Source of the DNA: Hydractinia symbiolongicarpus | Taxonomy: Eukaryota; Cnidaria; Hydrozoa; Anthoathecata; Hydractiniidae | Reading direction: 5' to 3' | Length of the DNA stretch: 64,000 nt | NCBI RefSeq assembly: GCF_029227915.1 | Contig: NC_079884.1 | Span: 26,288,001 to 26,352,000 of the forward strand | Shown here: piece by piece, positions 21,827 through 31,017 of the stretch | How the letters are laid out: each line of letters opens with the position of its first letter | Numbering within the stretch: the stretch's first letter is position 1 | The notes under the pieces: generated by a model | Told to the model about the DNA's origin: nothing | What the model saw: the letters and a program-made list of their open reading frames with translations, nothing else | Database searches by the model: none | Program-made: the position numbers and the translations under genes

Positions 21827-22468
21827 ATGGCATCTAATGCTGTTGAAAGAAAAATCGTGCATACTTCTAAAAAATCTAATCGTGAATATTCATGCAAATA
21901 CCTGGCAAGAACGTCATGGTCGCAATTTCAAGAACTAGACCATTCACTTTCCAGATTAATGAGTCTCTATAATGGTTACTTTGGAACAAAGTCTTTTAAA
22001 ATATTACGAGCACTACTTAAATTTTTGGAATGGACTGGTCATGGCGTTCCTTGGTTAGTTTTTGTTTCATATCAGATTTTTGCTTCAAGTGATGAATTTT
22101 ATTTCACTTTAATGTTGTCACTGATTCTGGACTTAATTGTAATTGCAGTGCTGAAGCTAGTTTTCCAAAGACCTCGCCCAATATACAATGAGAACGATAT
22201 GCCTTTGAGTGCCTCTAAGGTGGACGACTTCTCCTTCCCATCTGGTCACACAACTAGAGCATTCATGGTTATGTTCCTGTATGTGATGCATAGAATTTCA
22301 AACATTGAAAGAATCTTTTGGATTTCTTGGGCAGTACTTCTTGGCTTGTCCAGAGTTGTGTTAGGAAGACACCATCTTAGTGATGTAGTAGCTGGTGTTT
22401 TTATTGGATTGGCTGATGGTGTTATGGTAACAGAGTTTGTGATGTGGTATAATAGACAACATTTTTAA
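21827..22468 (+). CDS. PLPP6: Polyisoprenoid diphosphate/phosphate phosphohydrolase, PLPP6 type
   Basis: A single exon of 213 residues with the full PAP2 catalytic triad of motifs: KLVFQRPRP (KX6RP), FPSGHT (PSGH) and SRVVLGRHHLSD (SRX5H). Hydrophobic segments between and after them fit the four to five membrane spans of the family. The N-terminus has YLARTSWSQFQELDHSLS, typical of the PLPP6/PLPP7 branch. The mammalian enzyme sits in the ER/nuclear envelope and dephosphorylates presqualene and polyisoprenoid diphosphates. The human gene is also intronless. All catalytic residues are present, so it is probably active. Confidence 0.9.
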   Translation: MASNAVERKIVHTSKKSNREYSCKYLARTSWSQFQELDHSLSRLMSLYNGYFGTKSFKILRALLKFLEWTGHGVPWLVFVSYQIFASSDEFYFTLMLSLILDLIVIAVLKLVFQRPRPIYNENDMPLSASKVDDFSFPSGHTTRAFMVMFLYVMHRISNIERIFWISWAVLLGLSRVVLGRHHLSDVVAGVFIGLADGVMVTEFVMWYNRQHF

Positions 22469-23780
22469 TTTGATTGATTTAGTAGCAGAAATTTGAAATT
22501 TATAAAAACTAGACAGAAGTTTTATTATCAGTGTTTAATCACTTGTTGGCAAAAATTTTAAGTTTCTCTTTTATTGTAAAAACTGAAAGAAAGCTATATG
22601 CATGAGAAAACATTATCTTGGAAATTTTATTAAAACACATTTAAATGTTTACTGAATAGCTACATCCATTGCAACCCATTTAAAATATCCTTAATAATTC
22701 TCTATTTATTTGGAAAAATGCAGAAAATTTCTCAAAATTCTGACACTAGAAAAATTAGAAATCCTGATTAATTTTCTAGCAGAGCCAGAAAAAAATAAAA
22801 GTTGCTCAGAAAGTACCTTAATGGTAGTAATTTTCGATGTTACTAATTTCCACAGTAAAATTTTTCTTAAAAAGAAAATTGCAATTTACGGGTATCAATT
22901 TTTGCTGATAGCTCGAGGTCTTTGGTGGGTATTAATTTTCGCAAAACGACAAATTTTTTCAAACGTGTTATATCGAAAGATTTTTTTAAAAACAAAGAAG
23001 TTTTACTTAACATCACTATCTACCTTATAGTCAGAAATTTTTGCGACATTTTAATTTTGCAATAAAAATTTTGGGACAATTTCGCGATTTTTATTTTCGT
23101 GATTCGTTGCCTTGAATTTTTTTCGCGACATTTAATTTTCGGAATTTCATAGAGTTACGGAGTTGAGAAAAACAAAATATGATTTTTAAGTACGTTTTTC
23201 TACTCTAATAATGAAAAGGAAGCTTTTTTCATAAAAGGTTAATGTTATAATCAATAAGGTAGCGGAAGAACCTTTATTTTTGATCATGCGAGGATAGTAC
23301 AACCTTTTAAACTCCCCTAGACGTTTGCCCAGACCCATGTCCTCCGACCTCTTCTGGCCTTCGATATCTGGTTAGGAATGTCACTAGGGATAAAAGAATT
23401 AAAACTGAAGAGGTTTCATAGGTGTAAGAGTTAGACAGGAAAGTTTAAAAAAAGATGAAATTTCATAAAAAAGGAGATCGATGATTTGAAAGACAAAATT
23501 CCATTTAGGTTAACAGGTAAACCGCTTTCTAAAATTGTGTTTAAATGTGCATTTGTTCCTTAATTTTCCCGGGTTTTATTAAATTGAGAGATAGAGAAAT
23601 GTTCCTTCGAGCGTAGTCAATTGATTTAGCTATTTAGCTATACAGCGTCCCTAATAATCAGTGCATAGCCATGCTGACATCATCAATGCTGCAAATGAGT
23701 TAAAAATTTTCTAGCGCAATTCCCTAATAGTCTACGCGCACATTAAATCATACAGCAAATGATTAAAAAGGGGAATTCCC
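22469..23780. other. Intergenic with a degenerate inverted-repeat element
   Basis: Positions about 22700–23180 are rich in AATTTTCGC/GCGACATTTAATT words in both orientations, like the intronic element at 4770–5110, and are probably a decayed MITE. 23190–23780 shows no feature. Base composition changes abruptly to G+C-richer sequence at about 23830. Confidence 0.45.
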
Positions 23781-23834
23781 AAGTGATACTAATAATAAAC
23801 GCATGCGCAGTCATTGACCCGTTAGTCGAGCAGA

Positions 23835-26800
23835 ATGAAATCGTCTGACAAAACAAAAACTCTATACAATAAAGAAATGAACACACGCACTGTGAAACAA
23901 TTACGTGATATCGCGAAAAGCCGTGGACTTCTTACGGGGTATTACAAACTATGCAAGGCTGATTTGATTTCCTTATTGGAGAATGTACCACATTACGTTT
24001 GGAGGCCACCTAAACAACCAGCTAAACCTATAACATCGGAGGATGTACCACATTACGCTTGGAGGCCACCTAAGAGGGTTCCGGTTAAACCTATAACGTC
24101 CGAGGCCTTAGACATTTTTAAGAGACAGGAATCAAAAAATCGTTCGGTCGTGAAAACCAAGATGCGAGGTAGGGAGTCAAGAGAACCTATGCAGCCTTCA
24201 ATCGAACTGTGATGAATCTCTATAACAGGACAACCAACACAAGACCTACACTTCATGACGAGGTAGAAAAAAAGGCCGAGGAAGACTATCTTCCAGATAT
24301 AAAAAATCTATATGATCGGCAGAAGCAAGACTATGCACCTCAGGAATATAAGCATGCTCTCCACAGGACATATAGAAGTTACTGCATTCCCGGTATAGGA
24401 GGCGCCGCCGTCGACGGGTATGTAGGGATGGTGCGACCCAACGTGAAAACCCTGGTTGAAGGGCAGGTAGAAGATATGGGATCAGCGAAGGTACAGCTGT
24501 CCCTATGGATCATGTGGAAGAAGAAAACAAACCTTGGGGGCTAACGATGAGTATATCGAGGTTAAGAAAGCCTTCAATAGTAATATGGCCTCAGTCTTCC
24601 AGGGTAGCGATGTAGACAACATACTGGATAGGATCTTTGCTCAAATCAAAACACATGTGGAGCATCCAGCACTACCCCAAAGTGGCTCTTTGATCAGTCG
24701 AATTCTACACGTTGATGTAGACTTCCATAAGCTACGGCTAACAAGAGGTTCCTCGTATATAGAGATATGGATAGCCTCAAAGAAAGCCGTCATTAACCCA
24801 AAAAATGAAGATGAGAAGTGCTTCAGATGGGGCCGTTATAACATTCCTGCACCATCCCGAGATTGAAAGAGATCCACAGAGAATCACTAAATTAAGACCC
24901 TACGTAACCTTTATAACTGGTATAGAGTTTCCGACAAGCACCAAGTTCGAGGAAAATAATAAAGATATTGCTGTAAACGTCCTATACATAACGGGAAAGA
25001 AGATCCACATCCTACGTCGGTCGGTGCACAACGGACATAGCAAGCAAGTGAATCTACTACTAATTACAGATGACAAGAAGAGTCACAGCCGTCAAAAGTC
25101 TATTGAGGCTCCTAGGCAAGGAGACCTCGAATAATAGGAATGCAATGCACTTTTGCCTGAACTGCCTAAAGGGCTTTCCCACGGTTGAATTGAGGGATAA
25201 GCATTATGGCTACTGCAAGGACCAAAAGGCTGTTAAAATCACGATGCCAAACGAGTCTGAAAAATGGCTATTCTATAGAGATGGGCAACAGCAATTCAAA
25301 GTACCCTTTGCTATATATGCAGACTTCGAGATTCTACTCATCTCAGTAGAAGATGCAAGGGGTGAAAAGACTAAAAAGCTGAGTAAGCATGTACCATCTG
25401 GCTGGTGCACATATAGTACCTTTGCCTATGGAAGTGTACCAAATCCCCTAATGGTATACATGGGCGAGGACTGTGTAACCCCTTTCGTGAACCACCTGGA
25501 GGACGAGGTAAAGCGTCTATACCGTACCTACCCGCCGCACCCCATGATGCCTCTAACGGAGGCCCTAAGAAGAGAACATGACGAGGCATCGAAATGTCAT
25601 ATCTGCATGAAGCCGTTTGACGACTGCGAGTATAACCGTAAGGCCCGAGATCACTTCCACTATACAGGTCTGTATAGAGGCGCAGCGCACGCAATCTGTA
25701 ACCTCAGATACATAATACCTAGCCATATACCTGTGATGTTCCACAACCTAAGCGGGCACGACGCACATCTATTTATCCGAGAACTAGGTGAAAAGTACGA
25801 CACCCAGGACATTAGGCGCATCGCCGAGAATACCGAAAAATATATCAGTTTTAATGTTAAAATCAAGGTACCGTTTGCAGGCATGGGGTATAGTGATGGT
25901 GAAACGTACAAGACAACAGGGATTAGGTTTATCGACAGCTGTCGATTAATGCCCTCAAGCCTGGACAAACTTGCAAGCAACCTCGACGATGAGCAGTGTA
26001 AAAATCTCCGCTGGTTTTTCAACAAGGATGATACATTTAAACTCATGAGCAAAAAAGGTGTGTACCCTTCCGAATACATGGGCGATTGGCAGCGATTCAA
26101 AGAGGCGCAACTACCTCCCAAGGATGCCTTTTTCAGTAATCTGAACATGAAAGGCATTAGCGACTATGAATATGACCATGTGAAAAAGGTATGGAATTGT
26201 GTAACTCCAGAGGGTGATAGCATCACCCTAGGCGACTACCACGATGTGTACCTCGCTACGGACGTCCTGTTATTGGTCGATGTATTTGAAACGTTCTGGG
26301 ACGTGTGCTTGACGAATTACAAGCTTGATCCTGTGCACTTTTACAGTGCACTTAGTTTGGCCTGGAAGGCGGCTCTCAAGTATACTGGGATAAGGTTAGA
26401 GCTCCTTACAGACCCTGACATGCTCCTGATGTTTGAAAAAGGTATCCGAGGAAGTATAACCCAGGCCGTACACTGGTATGCAAGAGCTAACAATAGGTAT
26501 ATGGGAGATCAGTACGATCCAGAGGTTGAATCCTCCTACCTGCAGTACCTCGAAGGCAATAACCTCTATGGATGGGCGATGTGCCAAGACCTAACAACGG
26601 CTGGCTTCAAATGGGTTTCAAATGTAGAGGTATTCACAGAAAAGCAAATCGAGAAGCTCTTTATGGACAAAAAGCATGGGTACATATTAGAAGTTGATAT
26701 CGACTATCCCGGGAGACTACATGACAGCCATAATGAGTTGTCATTCCTACCCGAACGCATTATGGTCCACAAGGTCGAAAAATTGGTACCAAATTTGGAG

Positions 26801-27720
26801 GAAAAGCGAAAATATGTGGTCCATGTAAGAGCCCTCCACAAGGCTATAAAGGATTGGCTTGAGCTGAAAAGGGTACGCAGGGTGATCCAGTTTAATTAAA
26901 AGCCATGGCTTAAAGGGTACATCGATCACAACGCGAGGCTAAGAACGGCTGCCAAAAACGAGGTTGAAAAGGATTTCTACAAGCTGATGAATTTAAGCGT
27001 GTTTGGCAAGACGATGGAGAATATTAGGAATCATCGCCATTCAGCTGGTTACCAACGAGGACAAGTATATAAAGTTGTTCATGAAGCCAAATTTCAAGGG
27101 TGAAGATGAACAAGCCCGTGTGTATTGGCCAGGCAATCCTGGATTTGTCAAAGATATTCATGTACGAATTCTATTATGACTACATGCAGCCAAAATACGG
27201 TAGCAAGCTGCAGCTTTGTTACATGGATACAGACAGCTTTGTTTACCATATACGAACAGAAGATTTCTACAGGGATATCAAAGACGATGTCGAGGCACGT
27301 TTTGATACGAGTGCCTATAATCCCGATGTTAATACTCTCCCCATAGGCAAGAACAAAAAAGTGGTAGGCTTGATGAAGGATGAATTAGCGGGGAAGGTTA
27401 TGACTGAGTTCATCACCCTAAGGGCCAAGCTATATGCCTACAAGAGCCTTACAAAAGAGGGCGGTGATCGCAAAGCTAAGGGCGTAAAGAGGTGTGTAAC
27501 CAAAAAATCCATCACTTTTGACGATTACCGAAGATGTCTGGAAGAGGGCGTTGATATTTACAGAAGCCAAGTGCTGATTTAAAACAAGAACCACCAAATA
27601 TATACCCAAGAGGTAAACAAGTTAGCACTCAACAGGGAGGATGACAAACGTATCGTGCAACCTGATGAGATTACAACGCTTGCCCGTGGTCATTACCGCC
27701 TGGTACCCCCCCAGGAATAA
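23835..27720 (+). pseudogene. Broken family-B DNA polymerase with SAP-like N-terminus
   Basis: The first frame (23835–24210) has a SAP-like segment (VKQLRDIAKSRGLL ... KADLISLL) then two copies of a PHYxWRPPK repeat. Polymerase-type sequence follows in shifting frames: LTRGSSYIE and INPKNEDEKCF near 24740–24830, a Cys/His finger (HFCLNCLKGF ... YC), exonuclease motif I YADFE (25316–25330), and exonuclease motif III around 26240–26265 (YHDVYLATD). Motif A region LEGNNLYGWAM is near 26550, motif [10 protein letters not shown] near 26996, and motif C YMDTDSF at 27220–27240. Breaks seen: frameshifts near 24185, 24535, 24840, 25090 and 27035; a deletion after about 27100; in-frame TAA at 26897–26899 and 27580–27582. 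The catalytic Asp usual before xNNLYG is Glu here (26552–26554). The family call is firm; it cannot make a full enzyme. Confidence 0.85.
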
Positions 27721-27800
27721 AATGGAGGTGTGTCTATTAATTGCTGTACTTCTACCCTATCCCTGATCGCGCTTTGCTTTTTTCGATATCAATAAAGAGA

Positions 27801-28135
27801 ATGTCTGATATTGCACGAGTATTTGACAATGCCTTTGCAGAATACGAACAGATAGAGAAACCTATTGATAAACGCCAAGCCTTAAAGAGGCCCTACGCAA
27901 CAGCAAAGAACACCTTTTACCCAAAAAATGCACAGAAGGGTTTGTCGACTAGACCCCAGATAAGGCAATCGATAAAGTACATACTGAGTACATACAGCGT
28001 GAGCTTCATGAAAAGGGGGAGAAGACGGCTAGGGCACTGTCTACCCTTGTTATCAGCTTCGGATAGGTGTTTAGCGCCTATTTTGGTGGCAGGACATACC
28101 GCCTGACATATGAGAAAAAAGAAGGAATAGGATGA
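27801..28135 (+). pseudogene. Unknown small ORF after the polymerase, broken
   Basis: Starts at ATG 27801 (MSDIARVFDNAFAEYEQ). It runs in one frame to about 27955, then continues coding-like in another frame (TPDKAIDKVHTEYIQREL) to a TAG at 28064–28066. Open sequence in that same frame continues after the TAG to a TGA at 28133. Charged and probably helical. I do not recognise the family. It begins 80 bp after the polymerase end. Confidence 0.45.
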
Positions 28136-28260
28136 GGCGGTGGGGAAAGATCTGTGAGGATAAGATAAATGAGTGAAAAATAGAAACAAGAAGAGAGAGT
28201 CATTACAAAGCCAGTAAAGCATCCGGGAAGGGTTGTGCAAGGACCAATTTGGCGGCACTG

Positions 28261-28505
28261 ATGAAGAAAAGAAAGGAAGAAATGAAACAACAAGAGGTTA
28301 CTGTAGAGCCTACAGTCAAAACCTCTTCTGGGACAAGTTCCGCACAGTCTACATCTACGGCGTAGGGATTCTGGCCGTATTGGCAATAGGGGTTGGTATA
28401 TGGTGGTACAAGTCCGGAAACAAATCTCAAAACACCACACCCGAGCCGTGGCAGGGAAAACATGGCAAAACTCATCCCCCAATAGAAATATTTAAGATGC
28501 ATTGA
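28261..28505 (+). pseudogene. Small single-pass membrane protein, frame-split
   Basis: The ATG frame at 28261 opens with a Lys/Glu-rich stretch and a Ser/Thr-rich segment. The second half is in another frame: FRTVYIYGVGILAVLAIG then VGIWWYKSG, a clear transmembrane helix of about 20 residues, ending in a polar tail at TGA 28503–28505. A one-base shift between the halves is the simplest reading. Small membrane proteins are common in DNA viruses, but no family can be named. Confidence 0.45.
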
Positions 28506-28532
28506 ATTTTTTCAAAAAATGACACAAAATAA

Positions 28533-28652
28533 ATGCCAGCAAGCAACGTAACACCTAAAGAAAATGAGATTTTAGATATGTTGTACGAAACAGTCGTAGA
28601 CCTTTGTTTCACCTTTGCGTATGCCATGGCAGGTAAAAAATTCCTGGGATAA
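28533..28652 (+). CDS. 39-residue micro-ORF, unknown
   Basis: Intact ATG-to-TAA frame (MPASNVTPKENEILDMLYET...), amphipathic. It lies in the same tight series as its neighbours, 27 bp after the TM protein. If the TAA were read through, the frame would end at a TGA overlapping the next ATG. No family recognised. Confidence 0.4.
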   Translation: MPASNVTPKENEILDMLYETVVDLCFTFAYAMAGKKFLG

Positions 28653-28669
28653 CAAGGCCATCTACAAAA

Positions 28670-28786
28670 ATGAATACCAATGACGTCCTCAAGATGGTTG
28701 CGTACTTCGCAGCAGATAGGGCAATTCGCGAAATAGCTGTCTCCAAGGGATGGATTCCCGCAAGCATAGTCGCCAAACCGAAATAG
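28670..28786 (+). CDS. 38-residue micro-ORF, unknown
   Basis: Intact frame beginning MNTNDVLKMVAYFAADRAIR and ending at TAG. Helical and amphipathic, it starts 17 bp after the preceding stop. A perfect hairpin begins 12 bp after its stop. No homologue known to me. Confidence 0.4.
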   Translation: MNTNDVLKMVAYFAADRAIREIAVSKGWIPASIVAKPK

Positions 28787-28797
28787 ACCATATGATA

Positions 28798-28830
28798 ATT
28801 TCTATATCTCTTGGAGAGAGATATAGAAAT
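28798..28830 (+). terminator. Perfect 14-bp hairpin between micro-ORF and zinc-ribbon gene
   Basis: ATTTCTATATCTCT (28798–28811), a 5-nt loop, and AGAGATATAGAAAT (28817–28830) form a perfect stem. The right arm ends one base before the ATG of the next gene. By analogy with the hairpin signals of mimivirus-type transcripts it may define an mRNA end; that is inference. Confidence 0.65.
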
Positions 28831-29046
28831 ATGGCAGAGAGCAAGATATGTTCAAAATGCTCAAGATCTCTCATCCTGAACCAGTTCAAGATGAAGCGTA
28901 ACGGTCAACTAACAAGTACATGCATCTCCTGCCTCGATAAAAAGAAATTGTCAAAGGAGCGTCGTACGCGCCGCGCCGGCACGTACCCTCTACACGAGGT
29001 CATAGCTATCTGTACCATATTGAAGCCCAGAGTTCCGAAGGAATGA
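28831..29046 (+). CDS. Zinc-ribbon protein 1
   Basis: 71 residues, intact, starting at MAESKICSKCSR. Two Cys pairs (CSKC ... CISC) separated by about 21 residues with LNQFKMKRNGQ between form a small zinc ribbon. The tail is basic (KKLSKERRTRR). Such proteins in DNA viruses are often transcription or late regulators. Its stop codon overlaps the next ATG (ATGA at 29043–29046). A paralogue follows at 29172. Confidence 0.6.
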   Translation: MAESKICSKCSRSLILNQFKMKRNGQLTSTCISCLDKKKLSKERRTRRAGTYPLHEVIAICTILKPRVPKE

Positions 29047-29191
29047 CCTGGAAACACTACGAGTTTGTTCATATTCACCAGAAGATACCGTTTAAATACC
29101 AGGAAACAGGAAGTCTTTAACGCTTGCTGACGTTGCAAAGGCATTACACAAGGCGTATCTTTCCATAGTAAATGGAGATCAAACGTTGTAG
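29043..29191 (+). pseudogene. Short ORF overlapping both zinc-ribbon genes, frame-split
   Basis: The ATG at 29043 overlaps the previous TGA. The first frame (MTWKHYEFVHIHQKIPFKYQ) stops at 29118–29120. A coding-like continuation (LTLADVAKALHKAYLSI) lies in another frame and ends at TAG 29189–29191, inside the start of the next gene. Unknown family. Confidence 0.35.
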
Positions 29192-29567
29192 AGGATGCAA
29201 GCACGTTCTAACCCGCGGCAAGTGGAATGGCCGAACAAAAATCTGTATAAGCTGCCTGGCCAAAGCGAGGGAGAAACAGCATACCAAATGCAAAGACATC
29301 AAAGACGTTGAACACGAGGTAGATTCTCTTGCCATTGATAGGGAAATTAGAGGGTTTCAACAGGATGATAACTACCTACTTTTTAACACCCTGTTGACAT
29401 ACAACATTATATCCCAGTACATTGAACTCATCGGAGCACCCTCTGATGTCAACCAGGAAAAGGCACGGCTCGTCAAGAGATATTGCAATGCGCTGCGATG
29501 CCTACAGGGAAAATTAATATATTCTCCAGTACCCCTTGAATATAGCACCCGAAATACCAAGCTGTGA
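29172..29567 (+). CDS. Zinc-ribbon protein 2
   Basis: 131 residues, intact. The N-terminus has CRGC ... CISC with GKWNGRTK between, the same ribbon as zinc-ribbon protein 1 (both share xNGxxx..CISCL), then a helical C-terminal half of about 85 residues (DIKDVEHEVDSLAIDREIR...). A paralogue of the neighbour with an added domain. A hairpin follows 40 bp after the stop. Confidence 0.6.
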   Translation: MEIKRCRGCKHVLTRGKWNGRTKICISCLAKAREKQHTKCKDIKDVEHEVDSLAIDREIRGFQQDDNYLLFNTLLTYNIISQYIELIGAPSDVNQEKARLVKRYCNALRCLQGKLIYSPVPLEYSTRNTKL

Positions 29568-29607
29568 CCTGCCTGTCGGGGGTCCTTGGTGAACAATCAT
29601 GGCGGTG

Positions 29608-29624
29608 TGTTGATTTGATCAACA
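29608..29624 (+). terminator. Hairpin after zinc-ribbon protein 2
   Basis: TGTTGAT, loop TTG, ATCAACA: a 7-bp perfect stem. Flanking GCGG and CCGC can extend it across a small bulge. It is placed like the other gene-end hairpins of the element. Confidence 0.5.
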
Positions 29625-29680
29625 TGTGCCGCGCTATACTCTAAAATTCATAACAGGAAATCATCAAACTATTGAATAAA

Positions 29681-29704
29681 ATGTTAGACATTGTGAAGGA
29701 ATGA
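29681..29704 (+). other. Seven-codon leader-like ORF
   Basis: ATG at 29681, seven codons, with TGA overlapping the next ATG (29701) as ATGA. It may be a leader or chance; the overlap repeats the pattern seen at 29043. Confidence 0.25.
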
Positions 29705-30025
29705 ATGACCCTAGTAAGAAATACTATATCAAGGGTGATTATGATGCATATTACAGGACTGACGTCTATATTCGACTATGCCTTGATTGCCCCCAGTTAA
29801 ATGAAGACAACAGCCTACTTGATGGTAAAAAGTCTAAAATTCTGGCCTTGCTCCCCACCAAGGAAAACGCTTAGGGGAACATGCTGACCTGGGATTTTTG
29901 ATACCGCAACGTACCTTCCCTTAAAGGGCTCAACGGACCTTCTGGAATTATTATTAACGGATGAATATCACCATGAGAAGAACGTTTCGTTCACCGGCCT
30001 CACGATGCATTTGCTGATAGAATAA
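29701..30025 (+). pseudogene. Unknown ORF with in-frame TAG and one frameshift
   Basis: Starts MNDPSKKYYIKGDYDAYYRT. At 29872–29874 a TAG interrupts a frame that stays coding-like (GNMLTWDF). After a one-base shift near 29899 it continues (TATYLPLKGSTDLLELLL) to TAA at 30023–30025. The next gene starts at the very next base. Not recognised. Confidence 0.4.
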
Positions 30026-30559
30026 ATGAGCGATATAGCCAAGCCGTACCCGAATTTACGGAGTGAACCTGCACAAAGCGCCGATATACCCGAGGAAAGC
30101 CATGTCTACAGGCTCAAAAAAATTAAGGATATTGAAAAGTACCTGCGGGATGAGATTAAGGAGTGGAACAGACTCGCAAAGAGGTTTGAAATCCATGAGA
30201 CCTTGGTGAGGTATGCGGACCATGGTCTGTTAGGTATAAGCGTTATCACGGTCTGCGGAATGCCGGGAAGGCTGGGCGTGAAATCCAAAAAGCACGAGAC
30301 TATAAAGCTGAATTCTATCATTGATCTTATTTCAAAAGCCATTGAGAACGGAGTCATCAGCGACTATGAATTTACCCTGATCATACAGGAATATAATAAG
30401 TACATGCTTCTAAACGAACAGATACATCAACATGTTAAACAGATCGTTAACGCTATCAACGAACAGGAACGTGCCCAGTTAGTTCCTAAGGGCCGTGAAT
30501 CTTCAGTCGGTACAGTATGTAAGCGGTACCTAGAGTCTCCGCCTGTGTATAAGCCTTAA
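30026..30559 (+). CDS. Coiled-coil protein of the element (two-helix region shortened)
   Basis: 177 residues, intact. A helical, charged N-terminal half (KKIKDIEKYLRDEIKEWNRL) and a C-terminal half (KKHETIKLNSIIDLISKAIE ... SDYEFTLIIQEYNKY) flank a short hydrophobic stretch (LLGISVITVCGMPGRLG). I recall a recurrent animal mobile-element protein with this helix–membrane hairpin–helix plan; if related, the membrane hairpin is shorter here. That comparison is from memory. It starts directly after the preceding stop and ends 8 bp before a shared hairpin. Confidence 0.5.
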   Translation: MSDIAKPYPNLRSEPAQSADIPEESHVYRLKKIKDIEKYLRDEIKEWNRLAKRFEIHETLVRYADHGLLGISVITVCGMPGRLGVKSKKHETIKLNSIIDLISKAIENGVISDYEFTLIIQEYNKYMLLNEQIHQHVKQIVNAINEQERAQLVPKGRESSVGTVCKRYLESPPVYKP

Positions 30560-30566
30560 TTATATA

Positions 30567-30602
30567 TATATTTTATAGGTCTCGTAGGGCCTATAAAATA
30601 TA
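30567..30602. terminator. Shared bidirectional hairpin between convergent genes
   Basis: TATATTTTATAGG (30567–30579) pairs perfectly with CCTATAAAATATA (30590–30602) around a 10-nt loop. It lies between the stop of the plus-strand gene (30559) and the stop of the minus-strand gene (30610–30612), as a two-way transcript end would. Confidence 0.75.
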
Positions 30603-30609
30603 CGGTTTT

Positions 30610-31017
30610 TTAATCCTCATTTGGCAGCCATTCTTTTTTGAAGTCTTTATACCGACATTCTGTAATATGAACCTGAGGGTAGTAGTTTTTACCTTAAACA
30701 TACACGTATGAAATAGCCAGGATGTCACTGAGTTTAGCGTTCACGTAACGGTCCTTTTTCACAGATTCTGTCGTTAATTGCTCAGATATAAGATCTTCGA
30801 TCTTGGACCAGATTTGACGATACTTCACAACCCAATCAGGGTATTCTTCAAAGTCAAGACTCATCGCCGGTACTTCATTGGCGTTGTACCGGGTGACCCC
30901 ATGTGGGGACCAGATTTTCGGTGTTTTTACCCAGAGGACTACTATAAGGTCTCGTGTATGATAGCCTATAATGTACCTTTGATCCCTACCTCCGTTAGCA
31001 GGGGATGGGATCTGACA
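30610..31017 (-). pseudogene. Convergent ORF of the element, with an in-frame TAA
   Basis: A continuous minus-strand frame of about 136 codons from the SINE junction to TAA at 30610–30612, interrupted only by a TAA at 30694–30696. On both sides it reads like protein (IIGYHTRDLIVVLWVKTPKI ... NYYPQVHITECRYKDFKKEW). Its 5' end is cut by the SINE fragment, so the start is missing. No family recognised. Confidence 0.45.

Larger units (their letters stand above)
23781..31017 (+). mobile_element. Virus-like or plasmid-like element with DNA polymerase B and micro-ORFs
   Basis: The stretch from about 23.8 to 31.0 kb differs from its surroundings. It is G+C-richer, has almost no introns or long spacers, and packs short genes end to end, some overlapping as ATGA. 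It encodes a broken family-B DNA polymerase, two zinc-ribbon proteins, a one-TM protein, a coiled-coil protein and several 20–60-residue ORFs. All are on one strand except a convergent ORF at the right end. Perfect hairpins mark gene ends. Polymerases of this type occur in Polinton/Maverick and adintovirus-like elements and linear plasmids. I find no integrase, packaging ATPase, capsid or terminal repeat. The right edge is cut by a SINE fragment. Frameshifts and stops show that it no longer works as a unit. Confidence 0.7.

Noticed and set aside
25371-26157. Minus-strand open frames inside the polymerase region
   Set aside because: Antisense shadows of G+C-richer polymerase sequence.
23835-30612. 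A non-standard genetic code (TAA/TAG as Gln) in the virus-like island
   Set aside because: TAA is also used as what looks like a true stop just before an ATG (30023) and on both sides of the shared hairpin, and there are plain frameshifts too. Decay explains the data more simply; it is kept only as a testable question.
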